From Ignelater luminosus (Eukaryota; Arthropoda; Insecta; Coleoptera; Elateridae): DNA of 64,000 nt. The stretch is from the NCBI GenBank assembly GCA_011009095.1, contig VTPC01001060.1, positions 1-64,000 of the forward strand. The letters run 5' to 3'. This document shows positions 1-10,436 of the stretch, one piece after another. Positions within the stretch are counted from its first letter, which is position 1. Each line of letters opens with the position of its first letter. Under the pieces are notes generated by a model, which searched no databases, was not told the DNA's origin, and saw nothing but the letters and a program-made list of their open reading frames with translations. A program made the position numbers and the translations under genes.

Positions 1-309
1 AGGTTGCAGAAAGACCAAAATAAATTAGTCAAAAGTTAATACAACATATTGACCTTGCCCAAGTAAGAAAAGTCTCAAGTTATCTGACCGATAAATTTAT
101 AAGGAGGTGGAAAGACTAGGCAGACATGTGTAAGAAGATTATTTACCAAGAATTAACGCATAAAGATTTGAAAACGTAACGTCAGTTGGGCGACCAGTGC
201 TCTAAATAGTTAAGATCTTCTATAAATCAAGTATATGTAAAACAAGCATTATTGTTACGTCATTAACATTTATCACATAAGTATATGCAGAAGTATGTAA
301 CAAATACAG

Positions 310-550
310 CGTATATCCTACATCTACCAGATGTGATTGCAATTACGGCTTTGCAATGTCATAGCATTGTCGTCTACCTGATGTATTCGAAACTACGCGC
401 TGCCGACGTAGTTTGAGTAATCCTTTGCGATGTCGTAGTCTTGACGTCCCAGCTACACTTTATACCTGATATCTACCTGATGTAACCTAAGTACTCCTTT
501 GCGATGTCATAGTATTGACGTACCAAGTACATCGAGAAGATGTAATCAAG
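310..550. repeat. 74-bp tandem repeat, about three copies
   Basis: Three diverged copies of one unit lie head to tail. The landmark TTGC(A/G)ATGTC occurs at 351, 425 and 499, exactly 74 bp apart each time, followed by a TAGnnTTGnCGT-like stretch. A CTACC(A/T)GATGT motif recurs between the landmarks. This is a short minisatellite with no coding potential. The outer limits are approximate because the end copies decay. Confidence 0.75.
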
Positions 551-2389
551 AGATGTAGTGCTCGTTCTTTCATTGGTATGTACCTGTTACATTAATGTCA
601 CACCTGTGTTTACTGAGAGATAATTAAAAATTTAAAATGCAATGTATAGTCATAAATTGAGCGAATTTTCTTTTTTATCTTTTAGTTGTACCGTTAAGTT
701 CTTTCAGTTGCACTTACATGCACCGTCAATCTGTAATTTATACAATCTAGCAAATGACAGCTATGGATGCGACTAAGCTCGAACTGCATGTTAGCTACCT
801 AACTCAGACTGCAGCAAACTGTCACTACTTCAAACTTGTACTTCATCGATCCAAATTTAGCTTCTGGCACCTTTGCAAGCAATTCCGAGTCATTCATTAA
901 GAGGATATGAAGAATTTTTGGAAATGTTTTGGCGAAGTAAAACAATAGTTTACTGCGAAGTCATTTTGCTGTTGAACCATCTCACTCTCTACCAATTGAC
1001 TTTTAAACTCATATTGGAGAAGTTGATTTCGTATGAGCCCTTCAAGTAAAGTGGCGTCTAATTCACGTCATCAGTTATATCACACTTGCGTCTTAAAGGA
1101 AGTCGAAATGTAACCGCTCAAAGACGTCATATCAGAACTTGGAAAGACTTTATTTAATGGCATAGTAGACGGATAACTAACAAATAACGGCAGATATATG
1201 TCATATTAAAACCACGTGGAAAATTCCGAACAGAAATGACATCTTAATAACGCCATTTATTCGAATTAGCCTTTGGAGACGAAACATGTCTAATTAATAA
1301 TGTCAATTCGATGTCACTTTGCTAGCTGGGAAATTACTGAGAATGGAATCACGGATGTTACAAAAGACAGCAAGATACTCTAAAAATTTTATTTTCGTTT
1401 CCATCACTGATTGTTAACTGCTGATGTTGATTGTAAGAATCTAATAATTCCAGGTCTACTTTTGTTATCAGTCAAAGAAATATAAAAATAACTTTTATCT
1501 TAGCAAAAGCGTATAAGCTGTGACCATACAAAGAATAATCTGCAATGCTTATGCCTAATAGTATAAGAGAGCTGCTGCTTATGTTACTCAATTAGTTTCT
1601 ATAGGTTTCAGTTTTTCAAGGTGCAATTTAGTATGCCCCATTATTTTGATATAAAATATTAATTGAACAGCATATAATATGGTCAGAAATTTTCTCCTTC
1701 TAACAATGAGTAGCAGAAAAATTGAAGCTTTAGCTTCTCTGGCAGTTATAATCAAACTTTAATTACAAAAGTCCTACTTTAACTTTCTATATTACTAAAC
1801 TTCATGTGCATAAAAAGGAATTAAAACTATTAAACAACTTGTAAGGCTCTAATGTACTAACAATAAGTGAACATATTATATGAAAATGGTTGTAGGTATA
1901 AAGTTTGTATAAATTTGAATAGATGCATTACAAACTGTTTGAAAAGAAATCGAGATTTTTTTAATAAAATGCAATCACAATGCTAAAAACTAAATTGCAC
2001 ATAAGTACTTGAGTTTGTTCAATTTGCAGTTTTTCTAAATCTAGCCATCTAAAACAATTGCAAATGGAACCAAACAATTAAGTACAAAAAAACTGGAAAA
2101 TAACCTCATTGTCGGGAAAGCTTTTAAAAATTCTTTTTTAAATAATATTTTAAAGCATAATTATTTAACAATGTATTTAAAAGATAATAATTAAACTAAA
2201 TAATTCTAATTTCAAGTTAAATTGAATCTAGGAATCCTTGCGTCCTCTACAATGAGTATCTTACAATTCAGATGGTTTGAATCCTGAATAATACCGTGTT
2301 TGCCTTTCTATGAGGTGGTTTTCTTTGATATAAATAAACATAACCTAAAATTTTATAAATGCATTTTTGCAATTTTATTAATAAATAAA
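551..2389. other. intergenic, no gene recognised
   Basis: AT-rich sequence upstream of the INTS15 gene. I see no open reading frame with recognisable protein features and no clear transposon end. The last 60 bases hold a TATAAATA-like string near 2328 that could belong to the INTS15 promoter, but this is weak. Confidence 0.4.
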
Positions 2390-3658
2390 ATGTCTCAACT
2401 TTCTGGACCTGAAATAAAGCATACACTAAGGAAACTAGAATTTCCATTATGTGCAAAAGAAGCTCTCACAAAAATAGGTATTTTTTATATAATTTAATTT
2501 CAACTACAACTTTTGTATAACAACATAAATTATGTCCTATAGGTCAATTATTAATTTCAAATCGTACACCAACCTTAAAACATATGGATCTAGCTTTAGA
2601 TCTAATGGCTGAATTAGTTTTTTGTGAAGTAGATCGACGTGGCAATAAAAGACCAAGTCCGCTTACATCCATCGATGAGCTACAATTAATTGATGCATTA
2701 TATGATTATTTCAACAGCACAGCAAATGAGACTTCTAGGAATTCTGTATTTTTATCATTATTTAGTGGTACAACAGCAATGATGAGATTAGGTGTTTTAA
2801 GTAAATTGGTTTCAATAGCAGTTGGTGTTCCTTCCCCGCCTATATTGATTTCGGCTAGTACTTGGATGCAACAATTAGGAAACACTTCACCTAATAGTAT
2901 TCAATTAGCAAAAGCATTAGTTAGAGATTATTTTATTTTAGCACCTAATACAGTGCCAAAATTAAAGATTCTACCGAAGATCGCACCACAATTTGTTGCG
3001 AATTTTCTTACTGCTGTTGCAAATATATATTTTTGTGATGGAAAAAAGGATCTATTTACATTTCCACCACAATGTTTATTAGAGACTATTACATTTTGGG
3101 TTTGTATTTTTGTGATTGTTCTATATAATGATTTTTTAATCTTTATTCTTAAAATAGATAAAAGAAAATCCAGGATTATGTATAGCAGCACAACAAATGC
3201 AACCATCACTACCACAAGGTGCCATTGCAATGGAAGCAACTACTCCATTTGCTGGTCTTTTAAAATGGTGCATATTAGCTTCGATTTATAATCAAGATTT
3301 CGATTTATATGGCCAATTACATCTTGGTTTAATTAGCAGCATATTGGAGATACCTGTTCTAACAACGCCTCGAGCCATTTCTGCCCAACATTTAGTAGTA
3401 CCAGCTGGTAGTATTCATCGATATGCTTTAGAGACACACAGTAAATTAAAAAGAGGTGAAGGTGGAGACAGACAAAAATTATTCAAGGAAGATCAGACTT
3501 TACAATTATGTCTAGATAGATTTGCTCAGGCTGTTCAAGTAGCACTTTCAGTAAAATGTGTATATGGAAATATTGAAGATCTTTTTACACAGTTGCAACA
3601 GTTGCCGCAAAATAGATTATTACACATTGTGATTGGTACTCATAAGCAAAATAAATAG
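2390..3658 (+). CDS. INTS15: Integrator complex subunit 15 (C7orf26 family), three exons
   Basis: Exons 2390-2477, 2543-3099 and 3158-3658 join to a 381-aa protein; the introns are only 65 and 58 bp and both are GT-AG. The spliced protein begins MSQLSGPEIKHTLRKLEFPL. Family-like blocks seen are a SIDELQLIDALYDYF segment, then LGVLSKLVSIAVGVP, SIQLAKALVRDYF, FVANFLTAVANIYF, a C-terminal LDRFAQAVQVAL and a final LPQNRLLHIVIG. These align by eye with human C7orf26/INTS15, which is somewhat longer (about 450 aa). In animals INTS15 belongs to Integrator, the nuclear complex that cleaves snRNA and promoter-proximal transcripts, and is linked to its INTS10-INTS13-INTS14 arm. The start is the first ATG of exon 1 that gives the family N terminus. 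No disruption is visible. Identification is by recognition, not a search. Confidence 0.88.
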
Positions 3659-3664
3659 TTGTAG

Positions 3665-3670
3665 AAATAA
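3665..3670 (+). promoter_or_regulatory. poly(A) signal AATAAA of INTS15
   Basis: AATAAA lies 7 bases after the INTS15 stop codon. A T-rich stretch follows, as expected for a very short 3' UTR. Confidence 0.5.
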
Positions 3671-4022
3671 ACGATGCCTTATTATGTTTTTTATTTATTT
3701 ATTTAACCATTTCCATCACTATTTCTATTGTATATTGTATTTGTATGCATGAAGTAACCTTTTTTCCTTATACATTCTGTTGTATGATACTGGAAATAAG
3801 TATGAAAATAATTTATTAAGTCGCTAACTAAGATTTTCTAATCTTGTTCTGAATTTTCCCGTGTACAAATTTTTTTGGGAAAACTATTTGTCTTTATATT
3901 GTGTATAAATTGAGGGTATTTTAGTTTACTAAAAACACAGAAATCTTACTAACATAAGAAAAAGTTATTAGGATTGGAAACAAAGTTTGATCCTAACAAT
4001 TCATTGTATTCTTTGCCATTTG
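3671..4022. other. intergenic, nothing recognised
   Basis: AT-rich gap between the convergent INTS15 gene and the small minus-strand ORF. Nothing recognisable was seen. Confidence 0.4.
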
Positions 4023-4163
4023 TCAGTCTGCAGTAAAATCATAACGTCCATAAACTGCTCTTTGCCATTCATTGGCTTGCCAGTTACAGTGCTCTAATGA
4101 ATGGATATTGAATGATTGATGCAGTTGGCCTTCTACTTTTAAAGTCTGCTTTTGTTTAGCCAT
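4023..4163 (-). CDS. possible 46-aa small protein, unrecognised
   Basis: A minus-strand ORF opens at ATG 4163-4161 and reads MAKQKQTLKVEGQLHQSF..., ending in ...RAVYGRYDFTAD. Its composition looks protein-like (W, Y and charged residues mixed) rather than a random AT-rich ORF. About 100 bases upstream, a T-run followed by TAG at 4262-4261 looks like a splice acceptor, so 4260-4023 could be a terminal exon. A second frame of that exon stays open from the acceptor and ends at a TAA that overlaps this ATG. I do not recognise either product. It may be a real short gene, a last exon or chance. Confidence 0.28.
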   Translation of the reverse strand: MAKQKQTLKVEGQLHQSFNIHSLEHCNWQANEWQRAVYGRYDFTAD

Positions 4164-4263
4164 ATTTGAATAATTCTTTCATTCTTCTACATATTTGTAC
4201 TTTACCAAGACAATCTCTTGAAAATAAAGGTAATACTGCCCTCCTAAGAACAAGCCATACCTA

Positions 4264-4995
4264 CAAAAAAAAAGATAAATTTTGGGATTTCGATGTCTTT
4301 CGTATTTTGGTATGCTGGTGCAAGTAATTATCATAAGAGATTGTCGTATTTGTATGATAAGAAAAATACAGGGCCAATTATAGTTTAAATTTATATGGAA
4401 TTTTATTGTTAGCTATTGATTTTATTTACGATAACTTTATAGATAATGTAATAATTGTGCCAGTCAGTGTGAAGAAAACAGTAAACAAATAGAAAGTTAT
4501 TTCTATACTATTATACAAAGAAAAGTTTTTAGACCACTTCTATGTGTACAGATAAAGATACATATATAAAGGACCTCAGATGATAAAAGCAACTAAAATC
4601 TATATATGTATTTTTATTATCAGAGGTAGGTATGTACAAGATTTCCAAATAGAATATAAATGGATTCTGAAACCTTATTTACCAGATGATAATAAGGCAC
4701 TTCATCAAATCTTCATTAAATTATGGTATGCTGTATGCATATCCTAAATATTAATAGATGTCTGCTTTATATTCATATTAATATCATTTTAAACTGTAGA
4801 AAGTGCTCATTTTCCCCTTACATAATACCTCACTTGTACAAAATCTTTCACTGTTGTTATTCAACAATTGGAAGTGCATAAATTATAAAAAGTACCAAAA
4901 TGCTTAAGCATACATTTTCTCTAAAATAATTTACACTTTATAAACTCAAATAAATTGTATTCAAATATAAATATAATGATATACTTTTAAGAAAT
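4264..4995. other. intergenic, nothing firm
   Basis: AT-rich sequence between the small ORF and the zinc-finger pseudogene. It would contain the pseudogene's 3' UTR on the minus strand. No other coding signal could be supported. Confidence 0.4.
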
Positions 4996-7095
4996 TTATG
5001 GTTTTTCATCGGTATGAACCTGCATGTGTATTCTTAAGGCTTTTCTTGTTGAACATTTATAGTCACATATGTTACATGGAAAAGGCTTTCCAACAGTATG
5101 ATTCTGCATATGCCGATTTAATACACTTTTTTGTGAACATTTGTAACCACATGCATTACATCTAAAAGGTTTTTCACCAGTATGAGTCATCATATGTGCT
5201 TTCAGACTATATTTTCATGAACATTTATAATTACATGTGTTACATGCAAAAGGCTTTTTACCAGTATGAGTCAACAGATGCATTTTTAGGATACTATTTG
5301 CTAAACATTTATAATCACATATGCTACATACAAAAGGCTTCTCACCAGTACGATTCCGCATATGCCAATTTAATACCCTTCTTTGTGAACATTTATAACC
5401 ATACACATTACATGTAAAAGGTTTTTCACCGGTATGAATCATCATATGTGCTTTCAGACTACTTTTTGTGAACATTTAGAATCACATGTGTTACACACAA
5501 AAGGTTTTTCACCGGTTATCAGTCATCATATGTGCTTTCAGACTCCTTTTTTGTGAACATTTATAATCACATATGCTACATGCAAAAGCTTTTTCATTAG
5601 TATGATTCCGCATATGCCGATTTAATACACTTCTTCGTGAGCATTTGTAACCACATGCATTACATGTAAAAGCTTTCTCACCAGTATGAATCATCATATG
5701 TGTTTTCAGACTACTTTTTAGTGAACATTTATAATCACATGTGTTACACACAAACGGCTTTTCACCAGTATGAGTCAACAGATGCCTTTTTAGGACACTA
5801 TTTGCTAAACATTTATAATCACATACGCTACACGCATGTAAACGGTTTTTCGCCGGTATGAGTCAGCACATATGCTTTTAGACCGTCTTTTGCTGAACTT
5901 TTATAATCACAAGCGTTACACGTGAAAGGCTTTTCACCAGTATGGATCAACAGATGCCCTTTTAGGTTACTACTTACTGAACATTTATAATCACATATGC
6001 TACATGCAAAAGGCTTTTCACCAATATGATAATTGCGTATATGAAGGATTAATGCCTTTTTTTGTGAACATTTGTAAGCACATGCATTACAGATAAAAGG
6101 TTTTTCACCGGTATGAGTCCGCATATGTACTTTCAGACCACTTCTTTGTGAACACTTATAATCACATGCGTTACACGCGAAAAGCTTCTCACCAGTATGA
6201 GTCAACAGATGCCGTTTGAAGTCACCTCTTCTTGAAGATTTATGTTCACATACACTACATGCAAAATACTTTTCACTAGCATGCTGATTCTGTATATGCA
6301 GATTTAACATACTTCTTTGTTAACATGTGTAGTCACATTCATTACATACATAAGGTCTCTCACCGGTGTGAGTCCGCAGATGCATTTTGAGGTAGTTTTT
6401 TCTAGACTTTATAACCACATGCAAAAGGTTTTTCACCAGTATGAGTCTGCACATGCATATTTAACGTAGTTTTTTGTGAACTTTTGTAATCGCATAAGTT
6501 GCATGCAAATGGTTTTTCACTCGTATGAGTCCGCAGATGTATCTTTGGGCCATTTCTTCTTAAAAATTCACTATCACATATGTTACATGCAAAAGGTTTT
6601 TCGCCGGTATGAGTCTTTATATGTGCATTTAACGTACTTCTTTGTGGACATTTGTAATCACATATACTGCAAGCTAAACGCTTTTCATGAATCCGCAGAT
6701 GCGCTCTTAGCTTATTTTTCTCGGAAAATTTATAATCGCATATGTTACAAATGAAAGGCTTTTCGCCAGTATGATTCTGATTAGACATGTTTAACGTACT
6801 ACTTCGTAGAAATTTATAGCTAGATATGTTACATACAACAGGTTTTTCACTAATATGAATACACATATATGTGTATCCAAATTACTTTATAGTTAAAGAT
6901 CTGAAAATTGCACAGCCTACTTATTGTTACAAAATTTCTTCTCCATTATGGAGGCATATTTCTGTTTCAAGTACTTGAAGTGCTATAATTACACATATTA
7001 CATAAACAATAATCATCATTACTATATGTAGACACATTTCTCTTTAAATTACTTCCACTTTTAAGCATTTAAAGTCACAAATAACGTGCATAATG
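4996..7095 (-). pseudogene. multi-C2H2 zinc-finger gene, decayed
   Basis: The minus strand encodes about 22 C2H2 fingers of the form [27 protein letters not shown] between 6866 and 4996, with more decayed finger traces (for example VICDFKC) up to about 7095. An intact protein would be a DNA-binding nuclear factor. The frame is broken repeatedly: a frameshift with lost cysteine spacing near 6410, TAA at 6322-6320 where a serine or similar residue is expected, a frameshift near 5835, an extra base near 5515, a lost base near 5470, and TGA at 5217-5215. The breaks fall outside long homopolymers, so sequencing error is less likely. The last finger ends VHTDEKP and stop at 4996. The array has an internal three-finger period (types LANSxLK, SLKxHMM, VLNxHMRN). 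No intron is needed within the array. Confidence 0.85.
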
Positions 7096-8668
7096 CATAT
7101 ATTTGTGAATTATCCTCTCCAATGGTGAAGTGCATCAATTATGGCATTGTATAGATTTTCTGTTTTATACTTTGGCCGTAATAATTTCGTTTTACTTTAC
7201 ATATTTAGTAGGTCTTATTTGATATCTATAAATGAAAAAATGCTGTTAGCTAGATTAGAAAGATAGAGATAGATTAGAGGAACTATTTTGAATATACATA
7301 CATAAATGTTATTACCGTTTGTACTACTTGGCGATGAAAGATAAAAACTGTTGCAAGCTGTTAAATTATGTACATGTACTTAAATTCACTTAAATTTTTC
7401 CCTTTCGCAGTTTCCATTTCAGTAATTATTCGACATCAGCTGGCTACAATCTAGTCATAAATAATAAAGAAGTCTTATACAGTGTGGTCCAAAAAGTTTG
7501 CAATATTAGAAAAAATGTTAACCAATTCTAAACAACTCACTTGTAACTGTATAAAAATTAAAGTAGCATAAATACATGTTGTGTGATAAAGAATTATAAG
7601 TAGCTCAAGAGTAAAATACCCTTGATTTTAAAAATAGAGCAATGTGTTATTCTAAGAAAAGTTATTTAGAATTAAAATATAAGTACAACTTCGAAAAACC
7701 TCTCAATAGGCGTGTACGAGAGAGCTACGTGTTGACGAAGTACACTCACATCCAAACCTTTTTCGGCGGGAAATTTAAATAAAGCAAAGATAATATTTAC
7801 TTATCTAAATTGATAAAGACGTTTTTTAGTCAAAGAAGAAAATCAAATTGCAAATTTACAAAAACGTAAAAAAACAATAACGGAGCTTCTGATTGTTCGA
7901 CGTATGTTATCGAAATTAGTTCGCATGTTTTCCGTGGTTTTTCTGTAACGCTGTATGTCCAAACATGAAATCATGGTCTATCTCAAAAAAATTTCTTTTG
8001 TTTTTATTTGAATAACTTCGTAATTGTGAAGTTTCTTAGCAACTAATATACATCAGATAGCAGATGTAATAGTGTGTGTCTATATTATACAATTCAAAGT
8101 AGGCTTTGACTTTACCTCATTTCTGCAGTGTACAGAAAATTCAGGTTTACAATCTAAAAGCACGAAAATCACTACATATTGACAACTCATGTTTACAAAG
8201 ATGGGACAAATAACAAAGCCTTAACCTAAGAAATAATAAAGTTTAAATTTTCCAGCCCATGACGTCAGAGACTGAACCAATCAGAATTCACATGTAATTA
8301 CTTATCGTGGGTTATTGGGGTGTTTCTTAATTAGATATTGTAATTATTACAGTTTAGGTTAAGAATTTATAAATCACACTGACAGGTCACTTCACTTTTA
8401 CTTCTGTCAACGCAACTGGTATTTAAGGTTAGGTTTCTTAAACGGATCTGGCGATGTGGCAACGGCGAAACTCTGCAATTTATTACGAAACTGCGCCGAT
8501 TTTAAATCTACTTCTAACTTTCATTCTTTTTTTTAATTTAAGAAACAAACGAAAAGAATTACTTTTAGAACTAATTATTATCGCCACATGTATTGTAAAA
8601 TATATATATAAACCCTGCAAGGACTTTTAGAATTCATTAGATTTATTAATTTCGTCAGAAATTGAAAA
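7096..8668. other. non-coding, with a mariner-like end near 7479
   Basis: No gene recognised. At 7478-7505 the string TACAGTGTGGTCCAAAAAG resembles the outer end of many Tc1/mariner elements, and it faces right. No matching right end was found nearby, so it is at most a solitary TIR. Around 8590-8605 there is a short AT repeat. Confidence 0.35.
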
Positions 8669-8900
8669 ATGATGCATCAGAAGAAACAAACGAAATTCTC
8701 AGATCAAAAGCAACGGGAAATTATTTATTGTCATAAGGAAGGCGTTTCTTGTGAAATAGCCGCCAAAGTTATGTCTAATGAGTCTTCAATAACTCAGAAA
8801 GTATATTGGAACGGGAAAACTGATGACAAACTGCATAGTAATAAGCGACCAAGAAAAACCTCAGTTCGAGTCAAGATGATGCTGTCTTAAGAAAGAACAA
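8669..8900 (+). pseudogene. Tc1-like transposase, N-terminal part
   Basis: The reading frame from 8669 gives FSDQKQREIIYCHKEGVS, then a helix-turn-helix-like stretch and KRPRKTS. This is the paired-domain start of a Tc1-type transposase with its GRPRK-like linker; such enzymes cut and paste DNA at TA sites. The frame stops at 8890. Reading in a shifted frame continues as DDAVLRKNK up to the insertion point at 8900, and the same protein resumes after the inserted element at 9507. It is decayed as well as interrupted. Confidence 0.6.
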
Positions 8901-9506
8901 AGGCGTTTTTTAGCGTTGAAATGTATTCATACATAGTTTTGAAAAAGTTTTAAAAAGTATGCATGATGACGTCATTGGTTTGTAATTCGCCAAAATAACT
9001 TGTTTTTAAAACGCTTTCTGTGTTTATTGTGTTTACTATAACCTCAAAGATAACATAAACAGTTTCATATAGGCCTTATTCTCTTACTAAGATTTATAAG
9101 ATAAGAAATTAATCTCAAACACATTGCAAGTAGGTAACTAATAAATCTCAATATTCTTAAGAGGTTAGTGTTAATGTCTAATATTCCTCATGTGAGAATG
9201 GAAGACTACTATGAAAGAAGGGCTTGCAAACTACTTAGATTTTGATTTCTTTCAGTTATTTCGAATGACAAAACACACTTTTCAAAAATTATTAACAGCT
9301 TTGCAGTGCGAAGAAAATATTCCGCCACTCCCCACTACTAGAAAAAGTGTATGAAAAATGTTCAAATCGTCCTTTGGCAACGGTTTGAAATGTAATGCAA
9401 CAGTTTTGAAATCTTACGCTAATGACGTCATCGTTTCATCGCTAAAATTCGAGTTTTTTAAAACACAAGAAATAATTTTGAAACAATGTACTGCTAAAAA
9501 ACGCCT
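8901..9506. mobile_element. 606-bp PIF/Harbinger-like non-autonomous element
   Basis: Perfect 14-bp terminal inverted repeats AGGCGTTTTTTAGC lie at 8901-8914 and, inverted, at 9493-9506. They are flanked by direct CAA at 8898-8900 and 9507-9509, a 3-bp target duplication as in PIF/Harbinger elements. Both subterminal regions carry a GATGACGTCAT motif. The inside retains only the start of a transposase (see 9190-9353). It sits inside a Tc1-like transposase remnant. Confidence 0.75.
9190..9353 (+). pseudogene. Harbinger-type transposase, N-terminal fragment
   Basis: Two frames together read VRMEDYYERRAC and then NYLDFDFFQLFRMTKHTFQK followed by LLTAL. The FRMTKHTFQKLL block is the conserved N-terminal helix of PIF/Harbinger DDE transposases. 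One frameshift lies near 9230 and a stop ends it at about 9353. The DDE catalytic core is missing, so the copy could only move with an enzyme supplied from elsewhere. Confidence 0.6.
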
Positions 9507-9680
9507 CAAGTCTGGCTGACAGAAGTATTTTACTATCCACTGAATTAACTCGGTTATGCTTATGGTATAAAGCTACCAATGGACTAAGAAGGTGTAGATC
9601 ACGCAAGAAACCCGAACTACCTCTGTGGTATAAAAAGCGAATGATAAAAATGTTTGAAAATAGTACATTTAATATAAATT
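9507..9680 (+). pseudogene. Tc1-like transposase, continuation after insertion
   Basis: Right of the Harbinger-like element the plus strand reads SLADRSILLSTELTR and then GLRRCRSRKKPELPLWYKKR. This matches the second helix-turn-helix and the GLxxRRxRKKPxL stretch of Tc1 transposases, in the right order after the 8669-8900 part. The DDE core is not recognisable further on, so the copy is both truncated and interrupted. Confidence 0.55.
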
Positions 9681-9843
9681 CAGTTTTTCTCAGTTTTTAA
9701 AGTGATACAAGATGTTTTTTAAACCGCTATAAGTAAATCTAAACAAAATAACTTTTTGTTCTTTCGTAATGCCTACTATCGATAAATATTAATGATGCTA
9801 TTGTTATTAACTTCCTCTTGCATTTCATATACTTTGTTTACAG

Positions 9844-9912
9844 GTCAACAATGTCGAAGGCGAGGTGCGATCAAGAGTAAGGAAGGAAGTAGCCAGAGGG
9901 AATATGGTGAAC
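9844..9912 (+). other. candidate 69-nt exon-like segment
   Basis: A TTTACAG acceptor-like string ends at 9843 and a strong donor GTAAGTAAG begins at 9913. The 69 nt between are open in one frame (VNNVEGEVRSRVRKEVARGN...), a multiple of three and GC-richer than its surroundings. It lies 520 bp upstream of the RidA start. No partner exon was found. It could be an upstream untranslated exon, an exon of another gene, or chance. Confidence 0.2.
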
Positions 9913-10436
9913 GTAAGTAAGGTTAGTTACGCCATAAGCACAATGCTGCGGTGCAGGAAAGGTCACAGAATATCGTAGTTAATACGCAGTCCTTCGCTTA
10001 GACTATGATCTGTTGGTGAACGGAAAAATGTAAATAAATGAGTCCATTTTCAATTTATTGTCTGTGGCTGTAATACTTACTTAGTATTAGTACACATTTA
10101 TTGCTACATAAGTATTTTTCAAAACATGCTGATAAAATTCCAAATAACAGTCATGCGTACACCTTATCATTATTTACTTGATTACAAAATTCAAATCTTT
10201 ATTTAAATTTGTATTCTAGTAATTTAAATTCAGATTACACAATTTAATTTATCGTATAGTTAGCGACAAGTGATAAAGCGTACATAAAGATAACTTGATG
10301 CAATCAATAGCGAATTGACCTTATTACTTCTACGATAATCTAGACACGTGTGTTTGTAAACTTTCATTCTAAGAGTCAGTCAATTACTTTCTACATTTTA
10401 TCTTATACAAAAGTTTTAAAAAGAAGAAATATAAAT

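Noticed and set aside
4264-4480. Minus-strand FFLSYKYD-like residues suggesting a plasminogen-receptor-like membrane protein
   Set aside because: Only a handful of residues agree and stops follow at once.
5196-6754. Plus-strand ORFs such as 5196-5417 and 6476-6754
   Set aside because: They are antisense shadows of the zinc-finger array; their Tyr/His-rich repeats mirror the finger codons.
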